Origin: Haliclona indistincta
Lineage: Eukaryota > Porifera > Demospongiae > Haplosclerida > Chalinidae
Assembly (NCBI GenBank): GCA_964017065.1
Contig: OZ024788.1
Coordinates: forward strand, 3,736,887 to 3,800,886
DNA length: 64,000 nt
Reading direction: 5' to 3'
The number at the start of each line of letters is the position of its first letter. The first letter of the stretch is position 1. The notes beneath the pieces were generated by a model. It did not search any database and had not been told where the DNA came from. It saw only the letters and a program-made list of their open reading frames with translations. Made by a program: the position numbers and the translations under genes. Positions 48,283 to 58,992 of this stretch are shown here, in pieces.

Positions 48283-50313
48283 TCTTTGATCTGTGTAATG
48301 ATAATTAATAATGTGATAGACAATTAACCACTAAGTACAATAGGCACGTAGAGGGATGTCATGAAAAATTAATCGGAAAAGTTATGGCAGAGATTTATTT
48401 CCAATAGTACATGCTTTTCAATACAAGAAATGGAGCACAACTGGCTCAGGCACACTGTTCCCATAATTATTCCAGAACCTCCCTTACATGAGTTTATTGA
48501 TGTACAAGCTACTCCAAAAAATATCACATGATTTGCCATTAACTGCAAGGACCTATGGTTTTCAAGGAGTTCTCACTTCTCTCGTCTTGTTTGTCTTTCA
48601 GATACCGTAAATCAGGGAATTTTCGTTATTAAAATATTTTCGTGGGTAGGTCCAACCACGAAAATAAGAGCTTTAGCTTCGTACCTTTCGCACAACCAGC
48701 CCCCGCACAACTAAAGAAAAAGTGTTTACAATCGATTGTGCTCAAACTTCACAGGGCGAGCTCGTCGTGCCGCGAATCCCGCGATGGCTAACACTGCATT
48801 GCTGAAATGTGCTATATTTGATTCCTATCGATAGGCAAGCAAACTTCACGCAGCAACTCTGTCTGCACGAATACCCTGGCTAGAAAAATACTGTTATACT
48901 TGCAAAAGTCATGAATGTCATCGGAAACAGGAAGTATAGCTATTATTCATACTTTATGCAGCTACCCTTTCTTTTTTCTACAATACTTTTAGTTATAGAG
49001 TTCTTGTTTGTCGTGCAAGGTCATCTAGTGGTCTCCTATTATTATCCATGCGCAGTATGCGCGAGGGTTATGCGTTTGTGTCTGTCTGTGTACGTACGTA
49101 CGTATATGTGTGTGTGTGTGTCGTCAAAAAACATGCCTGTTTGCGTCTTATGCTCGAAAATCTCCACAAAAGCACTCTCTGCAGCTTCTCCACTGAATTT
49201 ATAGTCCTATCAATACGTTTTCTGTGCTGGCAAGCCTTGCTCGAGCGGCTAATCCATGGCTTTCTAAAGCTACGTGTCCTTGTAAGAGCACTTTACGGTA
49301 TTGTGGGTGTGTCACCCAACCTCCTATCCATATCGACGTCCTCACTCAGTCTCAATTTATCTGGAGCTGTCTATAGCTATGGACTAGCTGTTGCAGTAAT
49401 GCTGGAGTAGTCGTGTACTAACTATGTATAGATCTTAGCTCAGTGCACGCGGGTATGTGTTCATTAGTTGTTGATATTGACTTACATATTTTCGAAGGTT
49501 GAAGTTCAGGCAGTGATTATGGGTGACTGAAAAATTTACACCATCGGATAGAGAAAATGTTACATCATGATCAGAATAGGATAATAAACGTACATGAATT
49601 AACAATTAAGTGTACAAATCTGGCTTCAAACACTATTGTGTATACTAAACGAATACATGCATGAGTCAGCGCACGGGTATGTGTTCCATTGAACTCTAGT
49701 TATTCCAAGTTTGAGTGCTGTTGCATAAACAGCATTAGCGGGACGGACGACCGGCCTACTGGCGAGCGTTAGGTACACTATGTGCGACAGTGACACAAGA
49801 CAGATGAGAATAAATACTACTGGCACATTTGAATCCTTGTGTTTCACGTGCATTTGCATTGTTTTACTCGAAATAAAGCCAGGTTTCTTGAATATTAGCC
49901 AGTTCTGCCACTCACGTGTCGATAACCATCTATTATACGGAAGATATAGCTTACTTCGTTAAAATCAATGCAAATGTCTATATGGCCCGATGTCTAAGGG
50001 ACTCAATCCAGCTAGCAACAGCAGCCTGCGTCAAGGAACAGCGGAGCATTGTGTACCTAAAAACTGTCCTCATTAGCCGCCATGATGGTGAGCGCGCTCC
50101 GCAAGATTTGTATTACGACTATTGGGCTTAGCCGGTTGACGATCGATATCTATGAATAAACCGTGAACATGAATAATTTAAATTGCATTAATCTCATTAT
50201 AGTAGACCCAAACACCTTGGTTACCCATACTGTTTTGACTGGCACAAACATCAAACAATGCTAATGATATTCACAACTGAAATTGTCCAATTAGGATTAG
50301 CAGGCTCTACTGT
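48283..50313. other. no recognisable gene
   Basis: Several short ORFs (longest 120 codons, 49048-49410) have no recognisable domain and no supporting splice structure. 'gcacgcgggtatgtgttc' near 49446 recurs as 'gcacgggtatgtgttc' near 49670, suggesting old repeat DNA. A short tacgtacgta/tgtgtg tract lies at about 49090-49120. Confidence 0.5.
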
Positions 50314-50890
50314 TAGCCTCGTATCCAGTCCCTTTCTTTAAAAAAGGGCCTGGTACAGACTGTCTATGCATGTGCGCATAACAATTATGCACCTACTCTG
50401 TTAAAACGGGGGTGTTGTGGTGACACTCCATGTTGTGTAGGTACTCGTTAATCGATGATTGTCAATTTTAAACGAGTACCTACACAACATGGAGTGTCAC
50501 CACAACACCCCCGTTTTAACAGTGTATCAATGCGATGCCCCACTACCCCCACCTCGGGCGTATAGTGGGGAAAGATAGGGTTATTGTCACGTGGGCTGGT
50601 CTCCAGGGGTGGGGATAGGTGGGGCGTTTGTCAAGCGAGCGCATGCATAGAAATGGACAACGGTCACAGTCCTCGCAAAAGTCGGCTGTAAGAGTGGGCC
50701 ATATACGGGGCAGAGTGGGGGTTTGGCTCTGTAAAAAATGCCCCATATGTGGGGGAAGGTCTGATTGGCTGTGACAAATCCCCACCTTGTCCCCACATCG
50801 CCCGAGGTGGGGGGGTGGAGCATCGCATTGCATGCGCAGACAGTCTGTACCAGGCTCTTTTCTGAAAAAGAGCCTGGGAACGAGGCTAGG
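50314..50890. mobile_element. hAT-like MITE with 8-bp TSD
   Basis: Terminal inverted repeats of about 60 bp (tagcctcgt...cctggtacagactgtct and its inverse, ending cgaggcta). tctactgt flanks it at 50306-50313 and 50891-50898, an exact 8-bp target-site duplication typical of hAT. No transposase gene. ORFs within are not recognisable. Confidence 0.8.
50398..50522. repeat. perfect 52-bp fold-back nested in the MITE
   Basis: 50398-50449 and 50471-50522 are exact inverted copies separated by 21 bases, able to form a long cruciform or RNA hairpin. The outer element probably gained it by a second insertion. Confidence 0.9.
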
Positions 50891-51032
50891 TCTACTGTAC
50901 AATACTATTATGACACAAGGACATGGGTATAAAAGTTCAGCGAAATTCAGCAACTGGGTAAAACAGTAAATAGAAATGCAAATTTCATCATGCCAACAGC
51001 CAGCTTTGATATCTGACATTCTGGAGGTATAA

Positions 51033-53998
51033 CTAAAATTTCACTGCACACTTACCCATAATGGCTTCCCCACCAATGAAGATCTGTAGTATTCCTTCCT
51101 GCTGTAGAGTATCAGTAGCAGATAAGATTGCTTCTCTAAGAGCTGGTACAATGCTGACAGGACAGAGCCAGTGGACAGCAATACAGTCCTCGGTGATTAC
51201 ATGAAGGTGAAGGCAGCTACCGGAAACCTTGAGGAGCTGACAGGTGAGTCTCTTGAGATTGTCAAGTGTTCTTTTCATCCATTGATCCGAGAGTTTCATG
51301 GTAACAGGTTCTGCTGAACTAGAGATTAGCTCAAGAAGATGCTCTTTGCAATATCTTTTGTAGTCATCAACAGTGGTGGTCTTCATAAAATCTTGAAGTG
51401 TCTTCTCATAGTCTGACAACAGTTGATCAGGCTTTTGTTCTACATGAAAAAAACAGCAATTATGTTGGTTATTATGCAAATACTATAATTGTTTTTCACC
51501 GCATATCATCTTCAGGAAGAATTCCAACTATGTTCTTCAAATACTTGACATTGAAAAGGGTGATAACTGTCTTCAAGTACTTGAAACCAGATCGAAAATC
51601 TACTAAATCTTCCTTGTCTAGCATGTTCTGTAGTGTGCTGATAAACTCGTCTTGTTGAGTACTGTCACAGCTACGAAGCACTGCCAGAACAGTTGCTTCA
51701 AATTTAGCCAATAGAGCAGAGTAGGCAGTTTCAAGAACGGTCAACTGATGAACTACCATGAGTAAGTATACTCGTGCTCCTACATATAAATTACAAGTAA
51801 AGTAAAAAATCTTTAATAAAAAAACTGAAAAGTGTAGGGATGACTCTTAAAAAAGGAAAGGAACAAGATGGGATGATGCTTGCAAAAGTAAAGGAACAAG
51901 ATGGAATAATGCTTGCAAATGTAAAAGTCCCAAGTATCCCTACATCAGCGGCTTGCTGCGACGACGTGCAATTGACAAATGCTGAATCCTCTTCTTATAC
52001 CTTTTACAACCGTCAATTACTTATCAGACCGTGTGCTCCAAAACACAGATACCTCTAGTTATTTACAACTATCAACTACTTCATCGGACTGCGTCCTCCT
52101 AAACACAGATACCTCTAGCTATTCACAACCGTCAATTACTTCATCGGACTGCGTCCTCCAAACACAGATACCTCTAGTTATTCACAACCGTCAATTACTC
52201 CATCGGACTGCGTCCTCCTTCAAGCCGCTGATGTAGGGATACTTGGGACTTTTACATTTGCAAGCATTATTCCATCTTGTTCCTTTACTTTTGCAAGCAT
52301 CATCCCATCTTGTTCCTTTCCTTTTTTAAGAGTCATCCCTACACTTTTCAGTTTTTTTATTAAAGATTTTTTACTTTACTTGTTCCTGTTACTTTTTTGA
52401 TCACTATCAGTTTGAACTTATTAGTTGTATTCTATGTTAGATGTTATTTCATTTTTACAACTCTGTGAGCAGTATATAGATACTAGTCTAGCAGAGATGT
52501 GAACGTGCACAGCCTCTTGAGAGTAAAGAGTGTGGTTCAAATGTTTAATATTACCAATCACAATAACAATCATTCAATGAAAGGTTTAAAATGTTGAGGA
52601 CGCAGACAGCATAATGTCAAGTCCAGGTATGATTTGACAACATGATACTTGTTAGTAATGGATGAAGAAGAGTATGAGCACAGACTAACACTGACAATTC
52701 ACTGTGATGCTGCGCGGGGCCTAAATAGCAGGAGCACGCCTAGTAGAATCTTGTTGATGTCAATATCACACTCACAGAGGCCTCTAGTCCTTTACAACTT
52801 ACGCTGCGTGGTGTAGGAACCTTACTGTGCGTGGAGTTGTTCACGTCGGTGTAAAGTTAGCTTTAACCCGCCATCTGAAGCTTTAACGAACAGATCAGTG
52901 TTATTTAGGGTATAGTACTGGTCTAGACACATTTTCATACCTCTGGCTTGCGCGCTGAAGCGTCCAGAGCAGAGACAAAACGCAGTAGAGAGATAGCTGC
53001 AAAACTGATGTGGGCGGAGTTAATGATAAGAAGCGACAAGAGGGTTAATTAATGAAGTCGCTAGTCCAAAACGGTCCAAAAACCATGTTTTTCAAGGATT
53101 ACTCGCTTCTGGTAGTGTTTGATGCCTATCTAAGAAGTAAGTGTACTATTCCAGATATATACACGTGCGATGGTGCAGGTTTGGTAGTGATTTGTTCACT
53201 CAGGACAGCGCTAGGCTCGTTGAAAGAAGAAGAAAGAAGAAAGAAGAAAGAAGATGAACAATTCGCGTGGGCGGCGATTTTAGTTTACCACTTTAGAAAC
53301 GTCTACCAGCTTCGCCAAAGGTATTTTCATGCTCAGAACAATCGTCTAATCAATCCTAGATGTCTGGATTCTCAAGAAACGCTAAAACAGCGAAGATATG
53401 CAACTTGCTCCCTGAGAGTCGCCATCTTGATTTTCGTCGTCGAGCAAGCAGTCTCGGCGACTTTCATGGACTTCCTACAAGCGCTTACACTTCAGATTCC
53501 CTCAGAGATAGTTAAAATGCAGTAGAAATGTACAACAGTAGAGATATGTGCGAAAACTCATTTTCACACATGAGCAGCCGCCATCTTAGTTCGAGGTCAT
53601 CCCTACATATCATTGCCGATCGGCAATGATAATACAAAAATCACATGATGGGCGTTCCGCGGTGTGCTTATTATGTATTTACCAGTGCTATCCTGCCTTA
53701 GCATCAGAGAATTCTTCAGTTTTTGGAGATATTCGGCGATACTTTTCTGTCCACATTGACCAAGAATTGAAAGAAACGAGTCGAACTTCCCAGGATCGGC
53801 AATAACAGCTTTCTCCACGCACACAACAAAAAGTTCGGCTTGTTTGCAAGTAGTGGGCTCTGCCTTGCAGTTCTCATAGTCACGTACTGTGATGAGTTCA
53901 GCAGCACGAGCCGCGGGTAGCACTGAGTCAACGCTGATCGTGTTGACAAGGTGATCGTAGGCACAACGCAGTGTCTTGATCTCTGCAGAATCCTCCAT
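51033..53998 (-). CDS. CARD-like Death-fold gene, 5' exons, partly resolved
   Basis: Exon 1 is 53683-53998 from ATG 53998 (MEDSAEIKTL), about 105 residues of predicted helices with SVDSVLPAARAAELIT and VEKAVIADPGKF, resembling CARD-type Death folds of invertebrate receptors and adaptors. Exon 2 is about 51500-51752 (phase 1 joins correctly; HQLTVLETAYSALL, a second helical domain). Exon 3 starts about 51439 after 'tgtag' and contains SGSCLHLHVITED and LREAILSATDTLQQEGIL, a module I recall from sponge and cnidarian immune-type multidomain proteins. The phase across intron 2 does not fit by one base, so a splice site or a base is wrong. A strong donor (gggtaagt) near 51056 suggests exon 3 ends there and more exons existed, now replaced by repeats. 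It is near but not part of the polyUBL-DD family. Confidence 0.5.
51793..52383. mobile_element. 591-bp palindromic element with internal minisatellite
   Basis: Arms 51793-51955 and 52221-52383 are 163-bp inverted copies, nearly or fully exact, beginning acaagtaaagt. Between them, about 52005-52217, lie roughly three 62-bp tandem units (ctctagttattcacaacc, catcggactgcgtcctcc). It sits in intron 1 of the CARD-like gene. No coding potential; probable fold-back transposon. Confidence 0.8.
52645..53631. repeat. dispersed repeat, copy 2, ending in the same 24-bp palindrome
   Basis: Partner of 1-1030. It ends at the palindrome 53608-53631, identical to 1007-1030. It carries a 157-codon ORF (53052-53525) that is broken in copy 1; gaagaagaaagaag purine tracts are shared. 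It also lies within intron 1 of the minus-strand gene. Confidence 0.75.
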
Positions 53999-54359
53999 TT
54001 TAAAGGTGGGGTCAGCCAAATCGCTCGTAAATCTAGTTGATTCATGGCTCTGTCTCAGTCAGATGGGAATATCACTGGCAGGCCCAAGAAAATTGAGAGA
54101 AGAGAAAAATTAATGTTGGGTGATTTTTATATTTTGATAACAATTCAGTATTATTGATACTCACATAGTTACTATAATGCAGCATTTTAGTAAAACATAC
54201 AGTAACATCAGTAAGTTATGGTAAAACTGCTATGAAGGTACTCCTAACATGCATAATTATACATTGTACCTTTTAGCGTTTGGGGCTGAGCCCTCCAGAT
54301 CCTTGCATTATTTCACTTAACAGTGATAATTATGTGCACCCCTTCTAAAAAATCCTGGG

Positions 54360-55005
54360 TATGGGCCAGTCTCTCAGTGTCATTGAAGTCCTTCTGCTGA
54401 TTATTCAAAATTATTTCCACTGGTAAATAAGTGCTCACAGCATACTTCCAAATGTGTATAATGTACAAAGATTTTCTTTTTCATAGTTCGAGAGGTGACA
54501 CAAAAAGATAGGCATTTACAGTACACAAAAACGACAATTTATAAACATACAACAGAAGAATTTTGGGAATTACTACGAAAATTTTAATTGTGAATGTCTC
54601 AATTTGCAACATGTTTTCGCTCACAAATTTCCCACTATACAGTACAATTGTTTAGAGTTATGTTCCAAAAAATAATCAGTGTCAGTGTCTAGTCTTTATA
54701 TTCAATACTGCAGGGCAGTATCTCCAGTGTTTGCTGGTAGCATCTACTCTGCCTCACTGACTAATGGTCTCGGCTCTCCTCTGAACTACATGTACAATCT
54801 CATATTTGGTATCATCATGCTGGTAGTGATGGTGGCTTGCTTGCCCCAGACCATCATCAACAATTAAGCAGAAAGTAGTGAACAATGATGAAGATATCGT
54901 CAGTAGAGAAACAGAAGAACACGAGTTAGTAAACCAGAGACAAGAACAGAAACACTCATCAGTGACGACATCACATGATCATGATAAAGTGTAAAAAAAA
55001 TTATA
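54360..55005 (+). pseudogene. decayed MFS exon 9 and exon 12 remnants
   Basis: 54366-54400 matches part of exon 9 (SLSVI). 54715-55000 matches exon 12 (SPVFAGSIYSASLTNGLG) but with deletions, an inserted codon pair and a premature stop after CLPQTI. It is the fifth visible transporter 3' end, again convergent with a polyUBL-DD copy. Confidence 0.75.
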
Positions 55006-55028
55006 TTTATTACGACACAGCTACAACG

Positions 55029-55920
55029 TCAGCAATATTGTTGTAAGATTTTTCTAGCTAGTACTGGTTCGTTAACAGAGGGTGACTTCAACACTTTGAC
55101 AATGGTGTCCCAACAGAACGGTCGCTGAGGAGTGGGGTTCTTCTGCCAATGATCAAATACTTTCGCAAAGCAAAGGCGTAAATTTCCTTGAGTCTCTCTT
55201 TCGATAGTAGTAATGGTAGACATTGGTAGGTCTAATTCAATCCCCATATCTTGCCACTTGTCAGGAATAGCCGACGATATGTTTGCCTGAAAAAGACGTA
55301 ATGACAGCTCTTGTTGTTCTGCAAGACTATGCAAATCAAGTGAATGTGCGAGAGTGGATTCTTGGCAGTTTTTGCTGAAAGGGTCATATTTATAGCTAAG
55401 GTGCCAGTTGGTAGCTGCATAGCAAATCTTGTTTTTTCGTTGATATGGCACGTTGCCACTCTTTGTTTGCCAGAAGTAGTCACTGAGATTTGAAAGGTGT
55501 CTTCCTCACGAACAGCAAGCATTATTGTGGATTGATGAGTAATCTTGTAGTAACTTAGGAATTGTCCATCTTCAAGGTTTTCTCCTGTATATGTCAGTAT
55601 TTGCTGGTCAGGCGGAATCCTTTCTATATCGTGGATCATCTGCTTGAGACACTCAATACATTTGGCTGGATCGATGTTAACAATAACCGATTTGTCAGAG
55701 GGTGTCTTGATGAAGATCTGTATGACTGATGCTACGTTCTCTTGAAAGTGACGGGATTGCTTTTGTTGTTTTGTACGGCTACTTTCAAAACTAGAGTCAC
55801 TCTTTACAGCATAAGAACTGAAGAACTTGGAAGTTGAACTTCAGCAGCAAGCTTCTCAGTCACTCACTCCCTGTGAGACTCTTGTGATGATTTGACAATC
55901 AACGATAGCGACAGAGGTTT
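55029..55920 (-). pseudogene. UBLDD-7: 5'-truncated polyUBL-Death domain copy
   Basis: It contains the Death domain (IPDKWQDMGIELDLP, 55029-55300), the linker, one UBL (GIPL-type changed to IPPDQQILTYTG), and the upstream duplicated linker with FQENVASV. The frame shifts once near 55390 between linker and Death domain. At about 55920 the gene ends abruptly inside the first linker and is fused to transporter exon 12 sequence. Long-architecture lineage. Confidence 0.75.
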
Positions 55921-56117
55921 GAAAAGATATTTGGTATCATCATGCTGGTAGTGATGGTGATGGTGGCTTGCCTGCCCCAGACCATCAACAAGCAGAAAGT
56001 AGTGAACAATGATGAAGATATCGTCAGTAGAGAAACAGAAGAACACGAGTTAGTAAACCAGAGACAAGAACAGAAATACTCATCAGTGTCGACATCACAT
56101 GATCATGATAAGGTTTA
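55921..56117 (+). pseudogene. MFS exon 12 fragment fused to UBLDD-7
   Basis: From 'tttggtatcatcatgctgg' to the stop at about 56117 this is the C-terminal half of exon 12. The junction with the linker coding sequence of UBLDD-7 shares 'gatat(t)tgg'-like bases, suggesting deletion by short homology (inference). Confidence 0.8.
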
Positions 56118-56185
56118 AAAGTAATCAATAACAAAAATTATGCTTTATGAATGAAAAAAATGAACATTGATGTAAATGTACATGT

Positions 56186-56625
56186 TAGAAAATTGTTGTG
56201 AGATGTTTCTAGCTAGTACTGGTTAATTAACAGGGGGTGACTTTAGCACTTTGATAACAGTGTCTCAACAGAACGGTCGCTGAGGGGTGGGGTTCTTCTG
56301 CCAGTGATCAAATACTTCAGCAAAGCAACGCTGTAGATTCACATGTTTCTCTGCTTCAATTGAGCGAATGGTAGACATTGGTAGGTCTAGTTCAAAGCCC
56401 ACTTGTCAGGAATTGCGCATGCTGATGCCATGCCACATTCTCCAGGAAGAGGTGCATCGATAGCCCTTGTTGCACTCAACAAGATTATGTGTATCGAGTG
56501 GATCTGCATGGGAAGCTTTTGGGTGAATTTTATAAGCAAAAAAATTATTTTTGAATTATTAAGTTAGTAAACCAAAGACAGAAACACTCATCAGTGACGA
56601 CATCACATGATCATGATAAAGTTTA
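56186..56625. pseudogene. Death-domain fragment followed by another MFS exon 12 fragment
   Basis: Minus strand 56186-56520: Death-domain end and part of the linker, related to UBLDD-3 (LNLQRCFAEVFDHWQ), with a deletion in IPDKW and a frame break. Plus strand 56560-56625: the last bases of transporter exon 12 again. The two-part unit repeats the 55029-56117 fusion on a smaller scale. Confidence 0.7.
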
Positions 56626-56706
56626 GAAGTAATCAACAACAACAAATTAATTATGAAAAAAAATATTAATTTTATGAAGGAAAACATGAACATTGCATGT
56701 ACAATG

Positions 56707-57972
56707 TCAGCAAAATTGTTGTGAGATTTTCCTAGCTAATTCTGGCTCATTGATAGTAGGCGATTTTAACACTTTGACAACAGTGTCCCAACAGAATGGT
56801 CGCTGAGGGGTGGGATTCTTCTGCCAGTGATCAAATACCTCGATGAAACGATCCTGGAGATTTTGCGTCTCTGTTTCTATAGTACGAATTGTAGGCATTT
56901 CTAGGTCTAGTTCAATACCGACAAGCTTCCATTTTTTTGGAATGGCTGCTGCTACGTTTGCTTGAAAGAGACGTAAAGACAGCTCTTGTTGTTCAGTAAA
57001 ACTAGTCTCAAGTATCGACGATGATCGCTGACTTTCACTACTAAACTCGCATGCATACTTTAATGTACGAGAATCAATTCTTAGTTCAAGAGCAAGCTTC
57101 AGTCCCACTCCCTCTGGAGCTCTAGTGATTCGTTCATTGTCAGTGAAACGGACAGAGATTTCAAAGTCATGAGCTAACGTTATCGTAGAATCAGTAGTGA
57201 TGTTGTACTTGCATAGGCGTCGTCCGTCTTCAAGAATAAGTCCAGAATATGTGAGACGTTGCTGATCAGCTGGAATTTTTGTCTTTTTTTGGATCTTCTG
57301 TTTGATATTCTTAACGAATTCAGTTTTGGTAACCAAAAAAGTTAATGTCTCGGCAAAAGAGGATTCAACAAAAATCTGCAACACATTAGTGCTAAAAGAT
57401 TGAACAAGGTGAAGAGATGACTCTTTTGGAACGTTGTAGTCACTCAAAGTACGATCATTCTTAAGTTCTTTGCTAGCAAAGGTGAGACGCTGTTGGATAG
57501 CTGGAATCCCTACCTTGTCGCAGACCTTCTGCTTGACATTCTCAATGGAGTCAGCTGGATCAACCTCAAGAGCGATAGTCTTACCAGCAACGGTTTTGAC
57601 AAATATCTGCATACCACCTCTCAGACGAAGAACAATATGGATAGTTGATTCCTTCTGAATGTGGTAATAACCTAGGGTATGATGATCTTGAAGCTGCTTG
57701 CCAGCAAAGATAAGACGCTGCTGGTCAGGTGGAATCCCCTCCTTTTTCTGGAGCATCTGCTTGACATATTTAATGGAGTCAGCTGAGACAGCCTCAAGTG
57801 TGACTGTCTTACCGGTAAGCGATTTAACATAAATCAGCATGACATCACACTGAATGTTATAATCACCCAAGATACGCTTACGGTCTTCAAGATGCTGCTC
57901 AGCAAAGATGAGGCGCTGCTGCACGACGGTCAGGTGGTACCCCGATCTGGTCCTGAAGCTTTTGCTTGACAT
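56707..57972 (-). CDS. UBLDD-8: shortened polyUBL-Death domain ORF, probably 5'-damaged
   Basis: An ORF of 421 aa from ATG 57972, but this ATG lies out of the ancestral frame: a 7-bp insertion in IPPDQQ and an 11-bp deletion around the usual MSIRTG start have destroyed the original start. UBL1 is partial and fused to UBL3 (UBL2 lost). Then come UBLs starting [24 protein letters not shown] and [11 protein letters not shown], a single linker and an intact Death domain ([26 protein letters not shown]). The first-to-second full UBL junction is canonical LRLRGG-Met (about 57610). Short architecture like UBLDD-4. It could encode a functional three-UBL plus Death protein with a new N-terminus, or be decaying. 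Confidence 0.65.
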   Translation of the reverse strand: MSSKSFRTRSGYHLTVVQQRLIFAEQHLEDRKRILGDYNIQCDVMLIYVKSLTGKTVTLEAVSADSIKYVKQMLQKKEGIPPDQQRLIFAGKQLQDHHTLGYYHIQKESTIHIVLRLRGGMQIFVKTVAGKTIALEVDPADSIENVKQKVCDKVGIPAIQQRLTFASKELKNDRTLSDYNVPKESSLHLVQSFSTNVLQIFVESSFAETLTFLVTKTEFVKNIKQKIQKKTKIPADQQRLTYSGLILEDGRRLCKYNITTDSTITLAHDFEISVRFTDNERITRAPEGVGLKLALELRIDSRTLKYACEFSSESQRSSSILETSFTEQQELSLRLFQANVAAAIPKKWKLVGIELDLEMPTIRTIETETQNLQDRFIEVFDHWQKNPTPQRPFCWDTVVKVLKSPTINEPELARKISQQFC

Positions 57973-58247
57973 TCTCGATGAAGTCTTCTGAAGTAACAGT
58001 AAGAGTTAGCGTCTCGCCGGTTCTGACTGTCAGTTGGCTGCCTGGGCAAACCGCCAGTGACCAAAATCATGTAAATTTATGGTTCCGGTTTACAGGAGGA
58101 ATGCCGCCTACTTAATATTCATAATACAGTTAATCACACCCACTTTTGAATAAATATTGGTTATCTTTCCCGCGCGACCCGCGAAATCTGATCTCTGGTA
58201 GCTCGCAGCTGTACAGTCTTCTAGCGCTAGCTAGATCTAAGACCACA

Positions 58248-58305
58248 ATGTCTGGGAAAGAAGATCAGAACGAGCCCTTAGCCAACAATGAATCAGACGC
58301 TGCCG
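58248..58305 (+). CDS. candidate first exon, gene continuation not found
   Basis: ATG 58248 opens MSGKEDQNEPLANN and ends at a good donor (ccg|gtaag). The short hydrophilic start resembles N-terminal exons. Downstream exons are not recognisable before the transposon and may have been displaced. Alternatively chance. Confidence 0.3.
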
Positions 58306-58337
58306 GTAAGACCGATTGATCAGCTGCTGCTATTTAT

Positions 58338-58618
58338 ACAAGTAATAAAAACATTTTAACCAAAATGCAAGAGATTTAGGGTTGGTACATTTATCGAAAA
58401 AGTATGGAAACAAGATTTTAGGATTGTAACAATAGCAGTGTAATGCTACCTCCCTATTAAATTAACAACAACTATCGAAAGCAGTTAATTTAGGGAGGTA
58501 GCATTACACTGCTATTGTTACAATCCTTTTCATTTCAAAATCTTGTTTCCATACTTTTTCGATAAATGTACCAACCCTAAATCTCTTGCATTTTGGTTAA
58601 AATGTTTTTATTACTTGT
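58338..58618. mobile_element. 281-bp fold-back element
   Basis: Two arms of about 130 bp (beginning acaagtaataaaaac) are inverted copies with one roughly 10-bp indel and a short central loop near 58469-58482 (aactatcgaaagcag). No ORF. It lies directly after the candidate exon donor, within an intron if that gene is real. Confidence 0.85.
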
Positions 58619-58905
58619 TTCTTTTCTTTTTTTATTAATGACTTAGTTGGCACTTATGCTAATACAGTGTAAAGAGCCTCTTGAACTATTTCAGCTGGCT
58701 GCATGCCGCTCATGGCGATCGACTCTGCACTGCACTGCATTCAACACGTACCATGCAACATTAGCTAAGCTTAAGCTAGCATTCTTACAAGCCTGAAGAA
58801 ACAAATCCAGTGTAACAGTGATGATTTGCTCGTTGTCTGCTGTGAACACTGCTAGTGGCAGCAGCACTCGCGTTCCAAGCCATTTGTACTAAGGTGCGCT
58901 TGTAT
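58619..58905. other. no recognisable feature
   Basis: About 290 bp of unique-looking DNA with no ORF of note between the fold-back element and the transposon. Confidence 0.5.
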
Positions 58906-58992
58906 AGAGGCCTTGCACGTGACGTCACAACACGTCATTAACCGGAAGCCGCCATCTTTGGGGGAAGCCGCGCAGGCGCAAGAGTGTTAACT

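Noticed and set aside
48911..49410. Two overlapping ORFs of about 100-120 codons
   Set aside because: One has an ATG and a hydrophobic start, but the remainder is low-complexity and without any recognisable domain or splice site pattern.
50543..51019. 158-codon minus-strand ORF
   Set aside because: Overlaps the terminal repeats of the MITE at 50314-50890 and has no domain.
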